This document shows positions 33,414 to 44,417 of a DNA stretch of 64,000 nucleotides, piece after piece. A program made the translations under genes and the position numbers. This DNA is from Harmothoe impar (Eukaryota; Annelida; Polychaeta; Phyllodocida; Polynoidae), in the NCBI GenBank assembly GCA_947462335.1, contig OX381709.1, positions 84,754,622-84,818,621 on the forward strand, read 5' to 3'. Each line of letters begins with the position of its first letter. The first letter of the stretch is position 1. Under the pieces are notes generated by a model that was given only the letters and a program-made list of their open reading frames with translations, was not told where the DNA came from and made no database searches.

Positions 33414-33997
33414 GAAATTGAATTAGTATTGGAAATACATCAGCCTATATGCTTATATTTCTTTTCATCTCTTTCAGGACCGCATGTCACTAAAAAGCAA
33501 CATCATTAGGGTCGATGCTTGAATGCAGCACTGGCGAGTTACTAACCAGGGCTGAATTCATGAATCAGGATATACCCAGCTAACAAAAAAACGTTTACAT
33601 TACCAGGATTTAACGTTTATAGACGGTTTGCAAACGTTTGGAAAAACGTATATAGAACGTTTTTTTAACGTAAAAACGTTGACACTAAATAACGTTTTTA
33701 TAACGTTACAGCCAAACGTTTGTCTGTAACGTTAAATGAACGTTTATTAAACGTTTTTTCATAAAAAAATAACTATAACTGTAGGTATGAATAAGTAGCA
33801 AATCTAGCGTAAAATCTGACCAGTTTGATGGTTCTCACTAGGGTAGACCTACCTTTATTATAAATAAGTAGCAATACGATTTGAAACTATTTTTAATTAG
33901 TACATGCCTATTTCTAACTAACATTAAAACTATTTCCTGAATTGCTTTAATGGTCTCAGGCTCTGATTGGAATAGTTTATATGTATGATCAAAAACA

Positions 33998-34085
33998 TGG
34001 GCTTAACTGAGCCTAGAACCCAGGATCTTCTGCGTGGGAGGCTTACACTCTACCCCTGCGCTATTGAGGAACTGGTGGTTGGGCT
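33998..34085 (-). other. tRNA-like segment in element copy C (minus strand)
   Basis: The minus strand has CAATAGCGCAGGGGTAGAGTG (A-box region) and CCTGGGTTCTAGGC (B-box region), about 30 nt apart. Confidence 0.5.
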
Positions 34086-34705
34086 TCTGAAAGAGATTTT
34101 ATTATTAAAATGTATAATTCATCTGTATCACATTCCTATGTCTGCACTTTTTGCGCTACGTCATCATTGCTAAAGGTCCTTATGATCACCGATTTCACAG
34201 ACTTCTCTGTCCTATATAGAATTTAGGTATCTTATACATTTATCTGATATTATTTTAATGTATTTCCATATCTGTTATCTTTTACTTTTACATTTGTATA
34301 TCTATTTTTGTCTCAAGGATGCAGAAAAATGTAAATCAGACATTCATGTTTGTACAACGTAACTGAACGTTTTGACATTCATAAACATTCTAAATTCATG
34401 TAGTTTGGCTTCTAAGTGAATGTAGATGTACGTCTGAGATATGTATCTGTGTTCACAGAGAGGGTGAGCAATAGATATGGACCTTTTCTAAACCTGAGGT
34501 AGCTCATTGAATGCAGTCCCTAATAGGGACCTTTAGCAAACCCGACGTAGCTCATTAAACGCAGACGTATCCTATGCTTTCAGCACTGGTACGTCTACGT
34601 TTAATGAGCTTTTACGTGGTTGCTAAAGGTCCCTAATGTCTCTGGTTCCTATTTAGATCCGTAGGCATATACATCTTGATGCTCTGTTTTGAGCCTGATT
34701 CTACC

Positions 34706-34775
34706 AAATGCCTCGTTAGCTCAAGCAGGAGAGCCTGGGACTGCCAATCTAAAGGTCCTGGGTTCGGTACTCAGG
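34706..34775 (+). other. tRNA-like segment in element copy C (plus strand)
   Basis: GTTAGCTCAAGCAGGAGAGCC (A box) and CCTGGGTTCGGTACTCAGG (B box). Confidence 0.55.
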
Positions 34776-35003
34776 CTGACTTTTATTGTACATGTAACAA
34801 CGATGATCTCCCAAACCAAACCAAACTTTCTCCAGACTTTTTCCAAACCTTTTGCTAACCTATTTCAAACCTTTTCCAAACCTTTGCCAAACCTTTAGAA
34901 AACATTCTACAAAAACGTTTAAGTGTGGCCTTTTCCAAACGTTTTCTCCAAAACCAGGTAGAAACGTTTGCAAACGTTTGTCAAACGTTTGTTGTTAGCT
35001 GGG

Positions 35004-36887
35004 TACTGCCCTTGTACCTGTCGTGCATAACTGTGATACGTATTCACCTAACCAGTCAAATATGGTATTTTCTCCACCAGAGATAATAAGGCAAAAGGTC
35101 AGAAACAATGAAAATATATATAGTCAGTTCACTCCTGGAAAGCTGGGGTCTTTGTGATTTGAAATTCTATGGCAGCCAGGCCTCCATGTTGATCCGCTCA
35201 GTGGCACACCCAAGTGGGAGAATTAGGAACCAATGTTGTGTGGTCACCTGATCATCAGGGAGTTTGATCGATGGAGGCTCCAGGTCCTACACTGCTACAT
35301 TTATTTCATGTGGAGAAACAAAGTGACAAGAATGGCCTTTCTCCACACACCCGCTCATTCTCCATGGGATGTTTCCCCATGTAGCAAGACCGCACGGGCC
35401 AATTTGGTTTTAGCTCGGATTGGCTGTTTGAAGTTGGGCAAAACTGAGCTGGGTTTCATGTTGGGCAGATGGCTGGGCTGAAGTGTGGCCCTGACCAGGC
35501 TGCCTGATTTGGGCTCAGATCAGTTTCAAACTGGGCTGCCATATTTGGGCGGGATGTATGCCACCAACATCGGTAGGTCAAAATTCTGCCATCCGGTAAA
35601 AGTCTACAATGTCAAACTTATGGATGAATCTCAGCTGACTGACAAAAGAGTCATTGATTCGTGGTTGGTGTCATTACGCTCCACCACTCACTATGAATTT
35701 TACAGTAGCATGATACCAGTTGCCATGAACAATGTATTTATTATTGCATGGGATATCTTCATTCTGGCCTCAGTACACAGCTCTCCTATTTATAAACACC
35801 ACATGGCTGATTCTCTATTTGAATTAAGACACTGCATTCATCTGGCTGTCTCATAAGATCGTAACATTGGTCTTGGATAGTCTTTGATCGGGTGAAGTCT
35901 TTGACCAGGTGACATCTTTGACCGGATGACGTCTTTGACCAATGCACAATGATTTGAATTTCTACAGAGGGAAGGTGGATGAAAGAAACCCTACTTTTTA
36001 CAGGATAATTATGAGGTATAAACATACTAAAACATAATTAAGAAATTAACCATCAAATATATTTTTTACTATGATGAAATATCGTTTTACTAAATGGTCA
36101 AAGACAAAATGATGGTAATATTGGTAATAAACATATATCATGTGTTACCGTACCTAGTTGGGTTAGCCTGTAATCATAACCAAATCTTTTAACAACCCGT
36201 AATGGGGGGAGGGTAAAAACATTTGACACCTTGATGCGGGGATGTAAAAGATTAAGTGTGCTCCACCAGAAAACCCACCACCCCCACCCCCTGATCACTT
36301 ACTTCGAAGTTAGATGCACATAAATCAAGAAATCATCTCTTGACATTTACATATTTCTTCAGCCTATAAATTACATCAAAAACCAAGACAACATTGGTGC
36401 AGGCATTCTTTATTCTGTAGCTCTGTGAAGGTGAAAATCATTATTTGCAAGTTAATCAAAGATTTTACCCATGTGTCCTTATGTAGGTCATTCAGAATGC
36501 CACTCACTTATCATACATCTAGGATCTTTTTTTTTGCCCCCCCCCCCCCGCAAATCCCCCCTCCCCCCTGTTGTTATTACCATTTCCTTAATCAAAGATG
36601 TTACCCATGTGTCCTACAACAAATAGTTTCTTCAGAAATTGATATCATTTATTGACAACATTGCAGTACTGCACAGCTGCTCTCGAAAGATAGTTTGAGC
36701 CTCTACGATCTAATACCAGCACAAGGCAGTCCAACACATGACTAATGTAACCTTGTGCTGTGCTGCACGGACGCTGTAACCATGGTTACAATACATCCCG
36801 GACTAGGTGAGAATCCTCATTGAAGTAGCAGACTTCCCATTTCACTCTTGAACAATCTACATGGAAAACGATTTGAGCCATTCAAGT
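35004..36887. other. No supported gene
   Basis: An open stretch at 35,485-35,856 (123 codons, GTG-initiated) has no recognisable motif or convincing splice context. 35,870-35,940 is a small tandem repeat of TCTTTGACC(A/G)GGTGA. Confidence 0.35.
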
Positions 36888-38184
36888 TACTGTAAAACCT
36901 CACGTATAAGCCTACCTCGCATAGTAGCCGCACCTAGACTTTGAGCTGATCCTATATGCCACACCAGTGATCTGATAATGGTGGCTTAAGCATTGTACCA
37001 TAGTTGCAAAAACCCTCATATAAACCACAATCCGACTCTGGGTCGATCCTATTAGCCGCACCAGCGATCTGATTTGCATACTAGCTGCGACTTATATGTG
37101 TGTTGTAAATGAAAGCTTGCACAAGCAACTTAGCAAATGCTCTGGTAGCAATATTGCTTTTGTCTCATATATTGACATAAAATATACTGCAATTCAAATG
37201 TGATTTATGTTAATAAGCAAGTTTGTTTAGGGAGGATTCATCATTTATGGCGGGGTGGGGGTGAGCGTTTGGCAAAACCTCGCGTATAAGCCTAACTCGC
37301 GTACAAGCCGCACCCCCAGTTAAGGCTGATCCTATAAGCCACAGTGGCGATCTGAATGTGCCGATTTTAGCAGTGCATCATAGTGGCAAAAACTCACGTA
37401 TAAGCCGCACCCCGACCCTGGGCTGATCCTATAAGCCGCACTGCCGATCTGATTCGCGTACAAGCCGCAGTTTTATAGTACATCAAAAATAATTGGCACC
37501 CCCTCGGAATAGGTTGAAAAAAAAGGCGCCCCCCCCCCCTCGGAATAGGTTTAAAAAAAGCGCCCCCCACCCTACATCATTTTTAACTTTATTAAAAAAA
37601 CAACATTTAGCATATACTAATTGTATGCATGTAATCCTGAGCACTTTTTACCTAGAATTTACTAATTAACTTGCGATAAATACATACATTTGTAAGGTGT
37701 TTTAGTGTAAAAGTCTTGTGATACTTGCTGGTGAGTGAGTGTCTGAAGTATAGAGGTTTGACTATTATCAATCACTGTTTTTCGACTTACATACCGTTGA
37801 GTTTAAGGGCCCTAGCGCTTATAAATTGGAAGCTCCATACCCCCAGTGCTTACATGAGGCCAGCGCTTTTTTGAAGACTGGCAAAATGGTGGCCGATTCA
37901 GAGTGTCAAATGCGATGCAGTGAGAAATTTGCTGGGAGTTTGAGGAAAATTTTTGGAAATTTTGAAAATATTGATGTAGTTTGGTAGAATATAACACAGG
38001 CTCTTCGTACATTTCAACGTACTAAATTTTAAGGAATACCCCTAAAAAAAAAAGGCCCCCCTCCTTTGAATACCCCTAAAAAAAATCCCCCCCCCCCCTC
38101 AAATGCTCACCCCCACCCGGGCCATAAATAATGAACCCTCCCTTAGAGCTCATTGAAACAGAAAATAGGCAAGGTTTTACGGTA
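36888..38184. mobile_element. Element with TACTGTAAAACCT / AGGTTTTACGGTA ends
   Basis: The left end TACTGTAAAACCTCACGTAT is mirrored by AAGGTTTTACGGTA. Inside are repeated CGTATAAGCC...CTGATCCTATAAGCC...GCGATCTGA units (36,890-37,470) and inverted CCCACCCC(G)GCCATAAATAATGAA / TTCATCATTTATGGCGGGG segments. A related end lies at 41,810-41,855. No ORF. Confidence 0.6.
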
Positions 38185-38332
38185 CTTATTTTTTCTTTAC
38201 CATAATAGAAGAGTATACCATGGAGTGATGGAACCCTTTCCATAAAGTCCAAATGAGGCCTACACCGTACTGTATGTTTCCGTACACACCATTCAGGTTG
38301 GAGTTATGGCAGGACATCCCGTACCACCAGTG
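38180..38332 (-). pseudogene. Duplicated 3' part of the FReD terminal exon
   Basis: Copy of 38,541-38,685. It encodes the end of a fibrinogen-like domain (WWYG, CHNSNLNGVYGN, a stop after MVKKK) but lacks the first half of the exon and its acceptor. A GGGTCGG-type repeat lies between the copies. Confidence 0.75.
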
Positions 38333-38545
38333 TTTCAAAACAGGGCCAACCCTACTTTTTTTTTAATGCAATTTAGAATAAATTTTCGCACTTTCACCCT
38401 TGTTCGGTTAATTTTAGGGTCTTCAGAGAGGCTGGCTAATACTTTCATGTTAAGAAAAAGAAGTTGGAAAAAAAAGAAAATCAGACCTACTGACCCTACA
38501 TTTTCTTGCCATGTTAATCGAAACAAACCTTTTTTTTGGCCTTAC
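38333..38545. mobile_element. GGGTCGG/GTTTCAGGT element, left end truncated
   Basis: AACAGGGCCAACCCTAC through CCTACTGACCCTACATTTTC and GAAACAAACCTTTTTTTTGG. Confidence 0.65.
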
Positions 38546-38790
38546 TTATTTTTTCTTCACCATAATAGAAGTGTATACCATGGAGTGATAAAACCCCTTC
38601 CATGAGGTCCAAATGAGGCCCACACCATACACTGTGTTCCCGTACACACCGTTCAGGTTGGAGTTGTGGCAGTAATAGCCGTACCACCAGCCTCCCTTGT
38701 AGATCTTGGCACAGTCTGCCGTGTGCGGATCATTGTCCTGGTCCGGTGTCGAGAACTTCTTGCCATGCTGACGTGGAATCATGGAGTCTC
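38546..38790 (-). CDS. Fibrinogen-related domain gene, terminal exon
   Basis: Acceptor ...ACTCAG at 38,791-38,793; the exon completes a glycine codon and reads to a TAA stop. It encodes the C-terminal third of the domain: calcium-loop-like DQDNDPHTADC, then YKGGWWY, CHNSNLNGVYGN and the final WTSWKGF region. Phase matches exon 39,954-40,221. Confidence 0.88.
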
Positions 38791-38850
38791 CTGAGTATGG
38801 GAAAGAGCATGAATAAATGAATTCCTAGTCTACCTAAGTTAGGCCCTAAA

Positions 38851-39036
38851 AAAGGTTGTGTTGACCGGTCGTATTTCATTGGGCCTACCCTAATGTTTGC
38901 TTTTACTTTTTTTTCTGTTCTTGAAGACATTTTGGGGATTTTGCTACTAAAAATTTGTCTTTTTTGCTGAAAAATCCTACCGAACTAATATTTTTGGGCG
39001 TGAATGTTACCTAAAGACAACTTTTTTTAACGGCCT
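38851..39036. mobile_element. Diverged GGGTCGG-type inverted-repeat element
   Basis: AAAAAAGGTTGTGTTGACC at the left and ATGTTACCTAAAGACAACTTT at the right. Confidence 0.5.
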
Positions 39037-39210
39037 TAGTTAAAGGTGAATCTGTCTAATCAGTGGATCCTGATAAAGCAAAATCCTTTACATATAATTT
39101 GATAAAACCAATGTAGAAAGGATTACTATTTGTAGAGAGTTATAGACTGATAAAAGTTCAACAAAATAAAAAATAAAAAGCAGGTCATATTCTGACGTGG
39201 AATCATGGAG

Positions 39211-39396
39211 GAGTATAGGCGGTGATCCACTGCCGCGAGTCTCTTGCGAATTTACTCGTAGTCGCACACCCCTCGCTACGACGTTGTCCCAGGGACTCGC
39301 AGCAGCAGATCCACTGCTGGAACGTTTTGTGTGGGTGTACTCGCACGAGTGTCATTCGCAGCAAAATCGCAGCAGATTTGCGGCAGTGGATCACCG
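39211..39396. mobile_element. MITE with GGTGATCCACTGCCGC inverted ends
   Basis: A 16-bp perfect TIR, GGTGATCCACTGCCGC / GCGGCAGTGGATCACC, with GGC on both flanks as a possible 3-bp target duplication. It lies in the FReD intron. Confidence 0.8.
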
Positions 39397-39559
39397 GCTT
39401 AGGGGAAACAGCAAGAATGCATGAGTTCCTCATTTGGTAGTTGTAACCACTAATGAAAAAGACATTATTTTTTACCCGCAATTAATGTTTCCTGGGCATA
39501 GCAAATATTAGTTTGAAACATTTGATTTACGTAAAAACGTTGACTCCAAATAACGTATA

Positions 39560-39868
39560 CCCAGTCAACAAAGAACTTTCAGGAACGTATATTTACAAAC
39601 ATGAAGAAACATTCGAAAAATGTTTGTCAAAAGGAAAGGACATGAATGTTCATTTTGAACGTTACAATAACGTTTTTTAACATTATATTATTGACAAACA
39701 TGCTTAAATGTTAGTAAATATACGAAACAAATATGTTTCATTTATTCTTCTATGAGCGTTCTTTCAATGTTATTTAATGTCAATAAACACTACAAATGAA
39801 AGTTTTTTTCAACTTATCTTTACATTTTACATTTTCGAACGACCTCTGAACGTTCTTTGTTCACTGAG
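39560..39868. mobile_element. ~310-bp CCCAG-type element
   Basis: CCCAGTCAACAAAGAACTTTC at the left and AACGTTCTTTGTTCACTGAG at the right, flanked by TA. Confidence 0.65.
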
Positions 39869-39953
39869 TATATGAGCAAAGCAAGGCCTAATGATGCCAG
39901 GCTATAAAAACAATTAAAATATGAGTATATATACTTGTGTCAACACAACTGAC

Positions 39954-40221
39954 CTGGCACAGGGCCCCCTGTGTACCCTGCAATATGGAGTTTGAACTTC
40001 TGACTGGCGTCTTCAATCCAGAACGATGAATAAGGAGCAAAGGCCCACTCGTCAATTGAATTTTTAAGATGAAACATAACCTGTTGGTCTTGGTCTTTAG
40101 TCAGGAGACGTATCAAGTCATTGCCCAGCCAGAACTCCCCCTCCAGGTCCCCGAATCCTGTTTTATACTCGGCCCAGGTCCTCATGAAATCAGTCAGGCC
40201 GTCCTGCCTCCTCTGGATCAC
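39954..40221 (-). CDS. Fibrinogen-related domain gene, middle exon
   Basis: 268 nt between acceptor ...CACCAG and donor GTCAGT. It encodes the central fibrinogen-like domain: VIQRRQDGLTDFMRTWAEY, GFGDLEGEFWLGND and the region up to AGYTGG. Phase 0 in, phase 1 out, matching both neighbours. Confidence 0.92.
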
Positions 40222-40277
40222 CTGGTGTGTGATTTAAGAGTTATGCAAACATTCAGTACAATTAGGGCAAGCTATTC

Positions 40278-40427
40278 CCCAGCTAACAATACAACGTTAT
40301 TTTAAGTCAAAATAATGTTTTAAACTTAACTTTAACGTTATGCCATAATTAAGAGCCTTAGAAAAACGTTGACATATAACGCTATATAACGTTATAAAAT
40401 GGTGTATAGCGTTATTTGTTTACTGGG
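40278..40427. mobile_element. CCCAG-type AACGTT-rich MITE
   Basis: CCCAGCTAACAATACAACGTT ... GTTATTTGTTTACTGGG with TC on both flanks. Confidence 0.8.
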
Positions 40428-40450
40428 TCAGAACTGAATGAGTGCAAGGC

Positions 40451-40680
40451 CAAAAAAAGAAGAAGGTATGTTTAAGGTAATGTAGGGTCGGTAGGTCAAA
40501 TTTATTCATTTCAAGTTTTTTTAAGCATGAGAATACTACCCAGCCTCTCCTAAGACCCTAAAATTGACCAAAAATTGGTAGAAATATGATGATTTCTTCA
40601 AACTTGCATAAAAAAAGTAGGGTCGGCCTTGTTTTGATGGAGTCGGTTGGGTGACCTGAAACAAATCTCTTTTTTTTACC
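40451..40680. mobile_element. GGGTCGG/GTTTCAGGT inverted-repeat element
   Basis: GGTATGTTTAAGGTAATGTAG at the left, GGTGACCTGAAACAAATC at the right. Confidence 0.7.
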
Positions 40681-40779
40681 CAATGTTAAATGAATGAATA
40701 TGATTATCTACCGTGCAGCCTGTTTTGGGCTTCGCTACTCTTATGAATTTTCTCCATTTTGATGCCATTGTTGTTGTAA

Positions 40780-40906
40780 CCCAACCAACAAAAAAACATT
40801 TTTTTATGCCAAAATAACGTTTTAAAACTTTATATAACGTTATGCCATAGTGGGGAGCCTTAGGGAAACGTTATAAAATATTGTATAACGTTTTTTGTTT
40901 ACTGGG
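40780..40906. mobile_element. CCCAG-type AACGTT-rich MITE
   Basis: CCCAACCAACAAAAAAACATT ... GTTTTTTGTTTACTGGG with AA on both flanks. Confidence 0.75.
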
Positions 40907-41080
40907 AAGGCCAAGAAATGAACAACTGTTGCCTACAGGTAAAAGATGGCCCAAAACAAGGTAGGTTCAAATCTATGGATGATTTGGTACAGTTGGTACA
41001 TTTTTCAGATAATGTACCACTTTCAAGCCTAGGACATTTTTTTAAAGGTCTATTTAGTAGCAAGGCAACCCGATACGCAC

Positions 41081-41211
41081 CGTCCAGCCGCCACCTTGCA
41101 GCTCCTGCTCACAGTACACGAGGATCTCTGTGGCGCCATCTGGGGAGATGGTGTAGACGCCTGATGCCCGCACACCCTGGTTGTAGGCATCCAGGCAACT
41201 GGAGAACTTCT
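41081..41211 (-). CDS. Fibrinogen-related domain gene, exon starting the domain
   Basis: 131 nt between acceptor ...TTGATAG and donor GTGCGT. It encodes KFSSCLDAYNQGVRASGVY, TISPDGATEILVYC and QGGGWT, the classical first segment of a FReD with its first disulfide pair. The frame joins exon 41,891-42,004 (one base) and 39,954-40,221 (phase 0). FReD proteins are usually secreted lectin-like recognition molecules; secretion cannot be checked because the 5' exons are not identified. Confidence 0.9.
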
Positions 41212-41405
41212 CTATCAAAGTGACAAACAGAAACTACATTAGGAAATACATCCCTGAATTACAAGAGGAGAAAAACTAGAGGCCAAATCTTATAATTGAG
41301 ATATTAAAACAAATGTGGCTGATTCTTGGACACTAGAAGGTAGCTGATCAACCAATTTACTGTCAATAGTTTACAGTGTGACAGGAAGGGGTATCTAAAT
41401 GTAAA

Positions 41406-41580
41406 TACTGTATGGTCGCAATTTAGCGCTGAGGCGCTCTTCAATTTGGAGGGCCCTTATACCCAAGACAGGCACTTATTCATGATCCTATTTCAGTGCC
41501 TAAGGTACTTTTTAAGGCCCCTGTACCCTGGACGCTTATACACTCTTTTGAAACCGGCACTTAATTGCGACAGTACGGTC
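41406..41580. mobile_element. MITE with TACTGTA(T)GGTCGCAATT ends
   Basis: TACTGTATGGTCGCAATTTAG at the left, CTTAATTGCGACAGTACGGT at the right. Same family as 50,518-50,729. Confidence 0.7.
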
Positions 41581-41674
41581 GTTATTCATGTTAGCATATG
41601 TACATTCATTGATATCATATCTTTCACAAATATGTCAGGGCGAGGTGTCCTGGGGGTAAACAGAAGAACCCTAT

Positions 41675-41801
41675 CCCAGTAAACCTACCCTAAACTTTAC
41701 ATGACGTTATGTCATACTAAACTAAAAAGCCTTAGGAAAATGTTGACATATAACGTTATATAATGTTATAAAATGGTGTATAACATTATTTGTTTATTGG
41801 G
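41675..41801. mobile_element. CCCAG-type AACGTT-rich MITE, diverged
   Basis: CCCAGTAAACCTACCC ... TAACATTATTTGTTTATTGGG. Confidence 0.65.
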
Positions 41802-41890
41802 CAGTGATCTGACTCGTGTATAAGCCGTAGCTTATACGCAAGGTTTTACGGTAGTTCAAAATGAAATAATACCAAATGACTTTGAAATAC

Positions 41891-42004
41891 CTGGTCCAAA
41901 GTATCTTTCTTCGTAGGGACACAGCCTGGTTGTGCTGCCCTCGGTGACGGTGAACCTCCGTGCCATGTTGGCTGAAGTCCCAACCCACTCTGCCCACTGC
42001 CAGT
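41891..42004 (-). CDS. Fibrinogen-related domain gene, upstream linker exon
   Basis: 114 nt between acceptor ...ATTACCAG and donor GTATTT, open in the frame that joins the next exon. It encodes DWQWAEWVGTSANM and RRFTVTEGSTTRLCPY..., not a domain I recognise. Matching phases (2 nt carried in, 1 nt out) and position support it as the exon before the FReD. Upstream exons were not found. Confidence 0.6.
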
Positions 42005-42465
42005 CTGGTAATTATGAAACAGTCGGCAGTTAAACATGGGTTAAACAGTCTTTGCGAAAACTTTTTCATCCCATGGCTACATTTTCGAAGGACTGGAGAT
42101 AGCCACATACCTGAGAGTTTATGCATTTTAACTATGAAATAGTTTATTCCATTAAAATATTGAAAAATACATTTCAGCTTTAAAAGCCTAACAGAATTCT
42201 TCTAGTTCATAAAAGCCCAACCTGTGACTGGACATTCGGTTTTGGTTCACTTGTCAATCTGCTGGACTAATTTGGCTCACATTTTAGGAGGACATTGCCA
42301 CTGTCCTGCATGTTGTCTCAATGGCTGGTTAAAGAGACCATACGTCCCCAGATTTCAGTTTCTCCCTATTGAAATGTGCTGATAGTATCCAAACAATTTT
42401 TTGTCTTTAACCGTGCAAAGTTCAGGGAAAAAGTTAAAGAACATAAATTATATAAAAAAAAGTTC

Positions 42466-42609
42466 CCCAGCTAACAAAAAAAAAGCGTTTTAAATTTTAC
42501 ATAATGTAATGCCATACTAAAGAGCCTTTGGAAAAACGTTGACATATAACGTTATACAATGTTATAAAATGGTGTATAAAATGGTGTATAACGTTATTTG
42601 ATTACTGGG
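42466..42609. mobile_element. CCCAG-type AACGTT-rich MITE
   Basis: CCCAGCTAACAAAAAAAAAG ... GTTATTTGATTACTGGG, with a small internal tandem duplication (AAAATGGTGTAT). Confidence 0.75.
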
Positions 42610-42610
42610 T

Positions 42611-42850
42611 TGTTTCAGGTAACATGGGAGGAAACTCTAGGGTCGGCAGGTGGGATTTTGTTTTTCACTTTTATTTTTATAGCCCTCTACATACCCATTA
42701 ACCCCAAAAAGTGTAAAAACGGGAAGATTTTTTCGAAAATGTTGTAAACATAAAGTTGACCCAAAAAAGTGTAAAAATATAAAATTTCTTCAAAATTGCA
42801 TAAAAGACGTCGGGTCGGCCCTGTTTGGGTCAGCCCTGTTTTGATGATAA
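42611..42850. mobile_element. GGGTCGG/GTTTCAGGT element, right end incomplete
   Basis: TTGTTTCAGGTAACATGGG, GGGTCGGCAGGTGGG and GTCGGGTCGGCCCTG; directly abuts the MITE to its left. Confidence 0.65.
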
Positions 42851-43519
42851 TGCATTTTCGTTAGCAAGGTTTGGGACTCAATTTAATGATTTCAGAGTCC
42901 ACACTGAAAGTCCCTTTATTAAACACAAATAAAAGACTATATACTGTGGCCCCCATGGGACCCTCTGCTTGGGTTATTTTTGCCCATGGGGGAAATATTA
43001 TTCTGCCCCATCCTCAAAATATTAATATTTGGCTCACATTCAAGCAGGATTTGAAATATGAAAAGAAATTGAGCCAAGCAACTCTACTAACGCAGTGGAT
43101 AAACAACATTTTATAAAGTGTCAGTATCGATTCTAAGGCTCCTTAATTACCATGGCAAAACGTTATATAATGTTTATAATGTCAGCTACGCTAAAGTCCC
43201 CTCCTAACTTGTTTGGCACGATACTCTCTTACAATGATTTGAAAAAGTCAACTCTATTGAATATGTATATCCTTCAGGGTGTGAAATTATTCCATAAAAC
43301 AGAAATAGTAATAAACATCCTTGGTTTACAATTATCAATAGATTGATATATGATTAAAATACAACTGGAAATATTTACAATATTGTATGTAGACACCCGA
43401 TACACGTATCAAAGGAATAAAAAAAAGATTTTTGTTTAAAACTCATTTATTCATTTTCATGATATGCGATAAATTTGCATCTCGAAGTAGTACAGGTTTT
43501 CTCCAGGCATTTCTATAAA
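42851..43519. other. No gene recognised; AACGTT fragments
   Basis: 43,080-43,170 holds a fragment of the CCCAG/AACGTT family. Otherwise AT-rich sequence up to the LTR edge. Confidence 0.4.
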
Positions 43520-43871
43520 TGTAACTGTTGTGGTGGTTCGTAGTTAACTCTAGGTTAAAGAACAACGATCACGGCAGTTTCCAGGTGCGAGAATATATCT
43601 GTCTTTATTCACAAGAATAACAACTCTAGTTCCTTTACTAGGGAACGATCAGTGTAGAATTAATACACACAGGTAGATCAGGTTTCTCTATAAATAGAGG
43701 AAACGGTCAGTATACAACTCTTAGCATACAACTCTGTCCGCACGGTTGGACATGTGAAGTCTCTCGTCAGTCGGGCCTGTACTGACTGCCCGTTCCAGGT
43801 AAACACATGGGTCTTATATAACATCGGCTCTTAGGTCACGTGGCCAGGTGGGTGGGTCGGCCGCCCACCTG
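43520..43871 (-). mobile_element. Gypsy 3' LTR, distal part (TATA, R, polyA)
   Basis: Read on the minus strand this part carries GTTATATAAGACCC (TATA at 43,814-43,821) and GAATAAAGACAG (AATAAA at 43,609-43,604), and ends ...CAACAGTTACA. The other part lies at 53,646-53,793 beyond AGTAGT element 2. Together they make an LTR of about 494 bp with TGTA...TACA ends. The left terminus is inferred, since the 5' LTR is off the window. Confidence 0.7.
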
Positions 43872-44270
43872 AGTAGTATAGTATGTATCGGAACGGGACT
43901 ATAGTTAACTACTGTTTATTACTCAATCGACATGCAGCCAATCAGAGGCCTCCATTTGGTCACGTGACCCCCTCATTTGCATAATTACGTAATAGGCCAC
44001 GCCCCCTCATTTGCATAATTACGTAATAGGCCACGCCCCCTTGATCACCAGCCAATCAGAGGCTTCCATTTGGTCACGTGACCCCCTCATTTGCATAATA
44101 GGCCACACCCCCTTGATCACGTGACCCTTTCATTTGCATAATAAGCCACGCCCTCTTGATCACCAGCCAATCAGAGGTCGCCATTTGGTCACGCGACCCC
44201 CTCATTTGCATAATAGACCACGCCCCCTTGATCACGTGACCCCTTCATTGACATGATAGACCACAACAAC
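43872..44270. repeat. Left TIR of AGTAGT element 2 with CCAAT, octamer and E-box motifs
   Basis: Inverted match to ~53,140-53,645. It has repeated GCCAATCAGAGG, ATTTGCATAAT (octamer-type) and GGTCACGTGACC units. Unlike element 1, E2F-like sites are absent and octamers take their place. Confidence 0.85.
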
Positions 44271-44417
44271 ATCACGTGACTATCTTTGTTTGTAAACAAC
44301 ACCACGTGGCTCTCTTTGTTTGTAAACAACACCACGTGGCTCTCTTGTTTGTAAATAAGACCTACTAAGTTTAGGCATAGGTAACAGCAGTGTTTGTAAA
44401 TAACGCCTACTATGTTT
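44271..44417. promoter_or_regulatory. Tandem CACGTG + forkhead-like motif repeats
   Basis: Two to three ~40-bp units of CACGTGGCTCTCTTTGTTTGTAAA combine an E box with a TGTTTGTAAACAACA forkhead-like palindrome. They sit just 3' of the Ala-rich gene's stop. Confidence 0.4.

Larger units (their letters stand above)
33575..35003. mobile_element. ~1.43-kb CCCAG/AACGTT element with tRNA-like sequences (copy C)
   Basis: CCCAGCTAACAAAAAAACGT at the left and AACGTTTGTTGTTAGCTGGG at the right, flanked by TA on both sides. The interior holds tRNA-like segments at 33,998-34,085 (minus) and 34,706-34,775 (plus) and a ~120-bp hairpin at 34,525-34,644 (GGGACCTTTAGCAAACC with its inverse). No transposase. 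Confidence 0.7.

Noticed and set aside
7404..34775. True tRNA genes at the TTCGA-containing sites
   Set aside because: A and B boxes are present, but I could not pair acceptor and anticodon arms convincingly, and all lie in repeats; kept as tRNA-like segments.
35485..35856. 123-codon open frame
   Set aside because: GTG start, unique but motif-free, no clear splice sites; not enough to call a gene.
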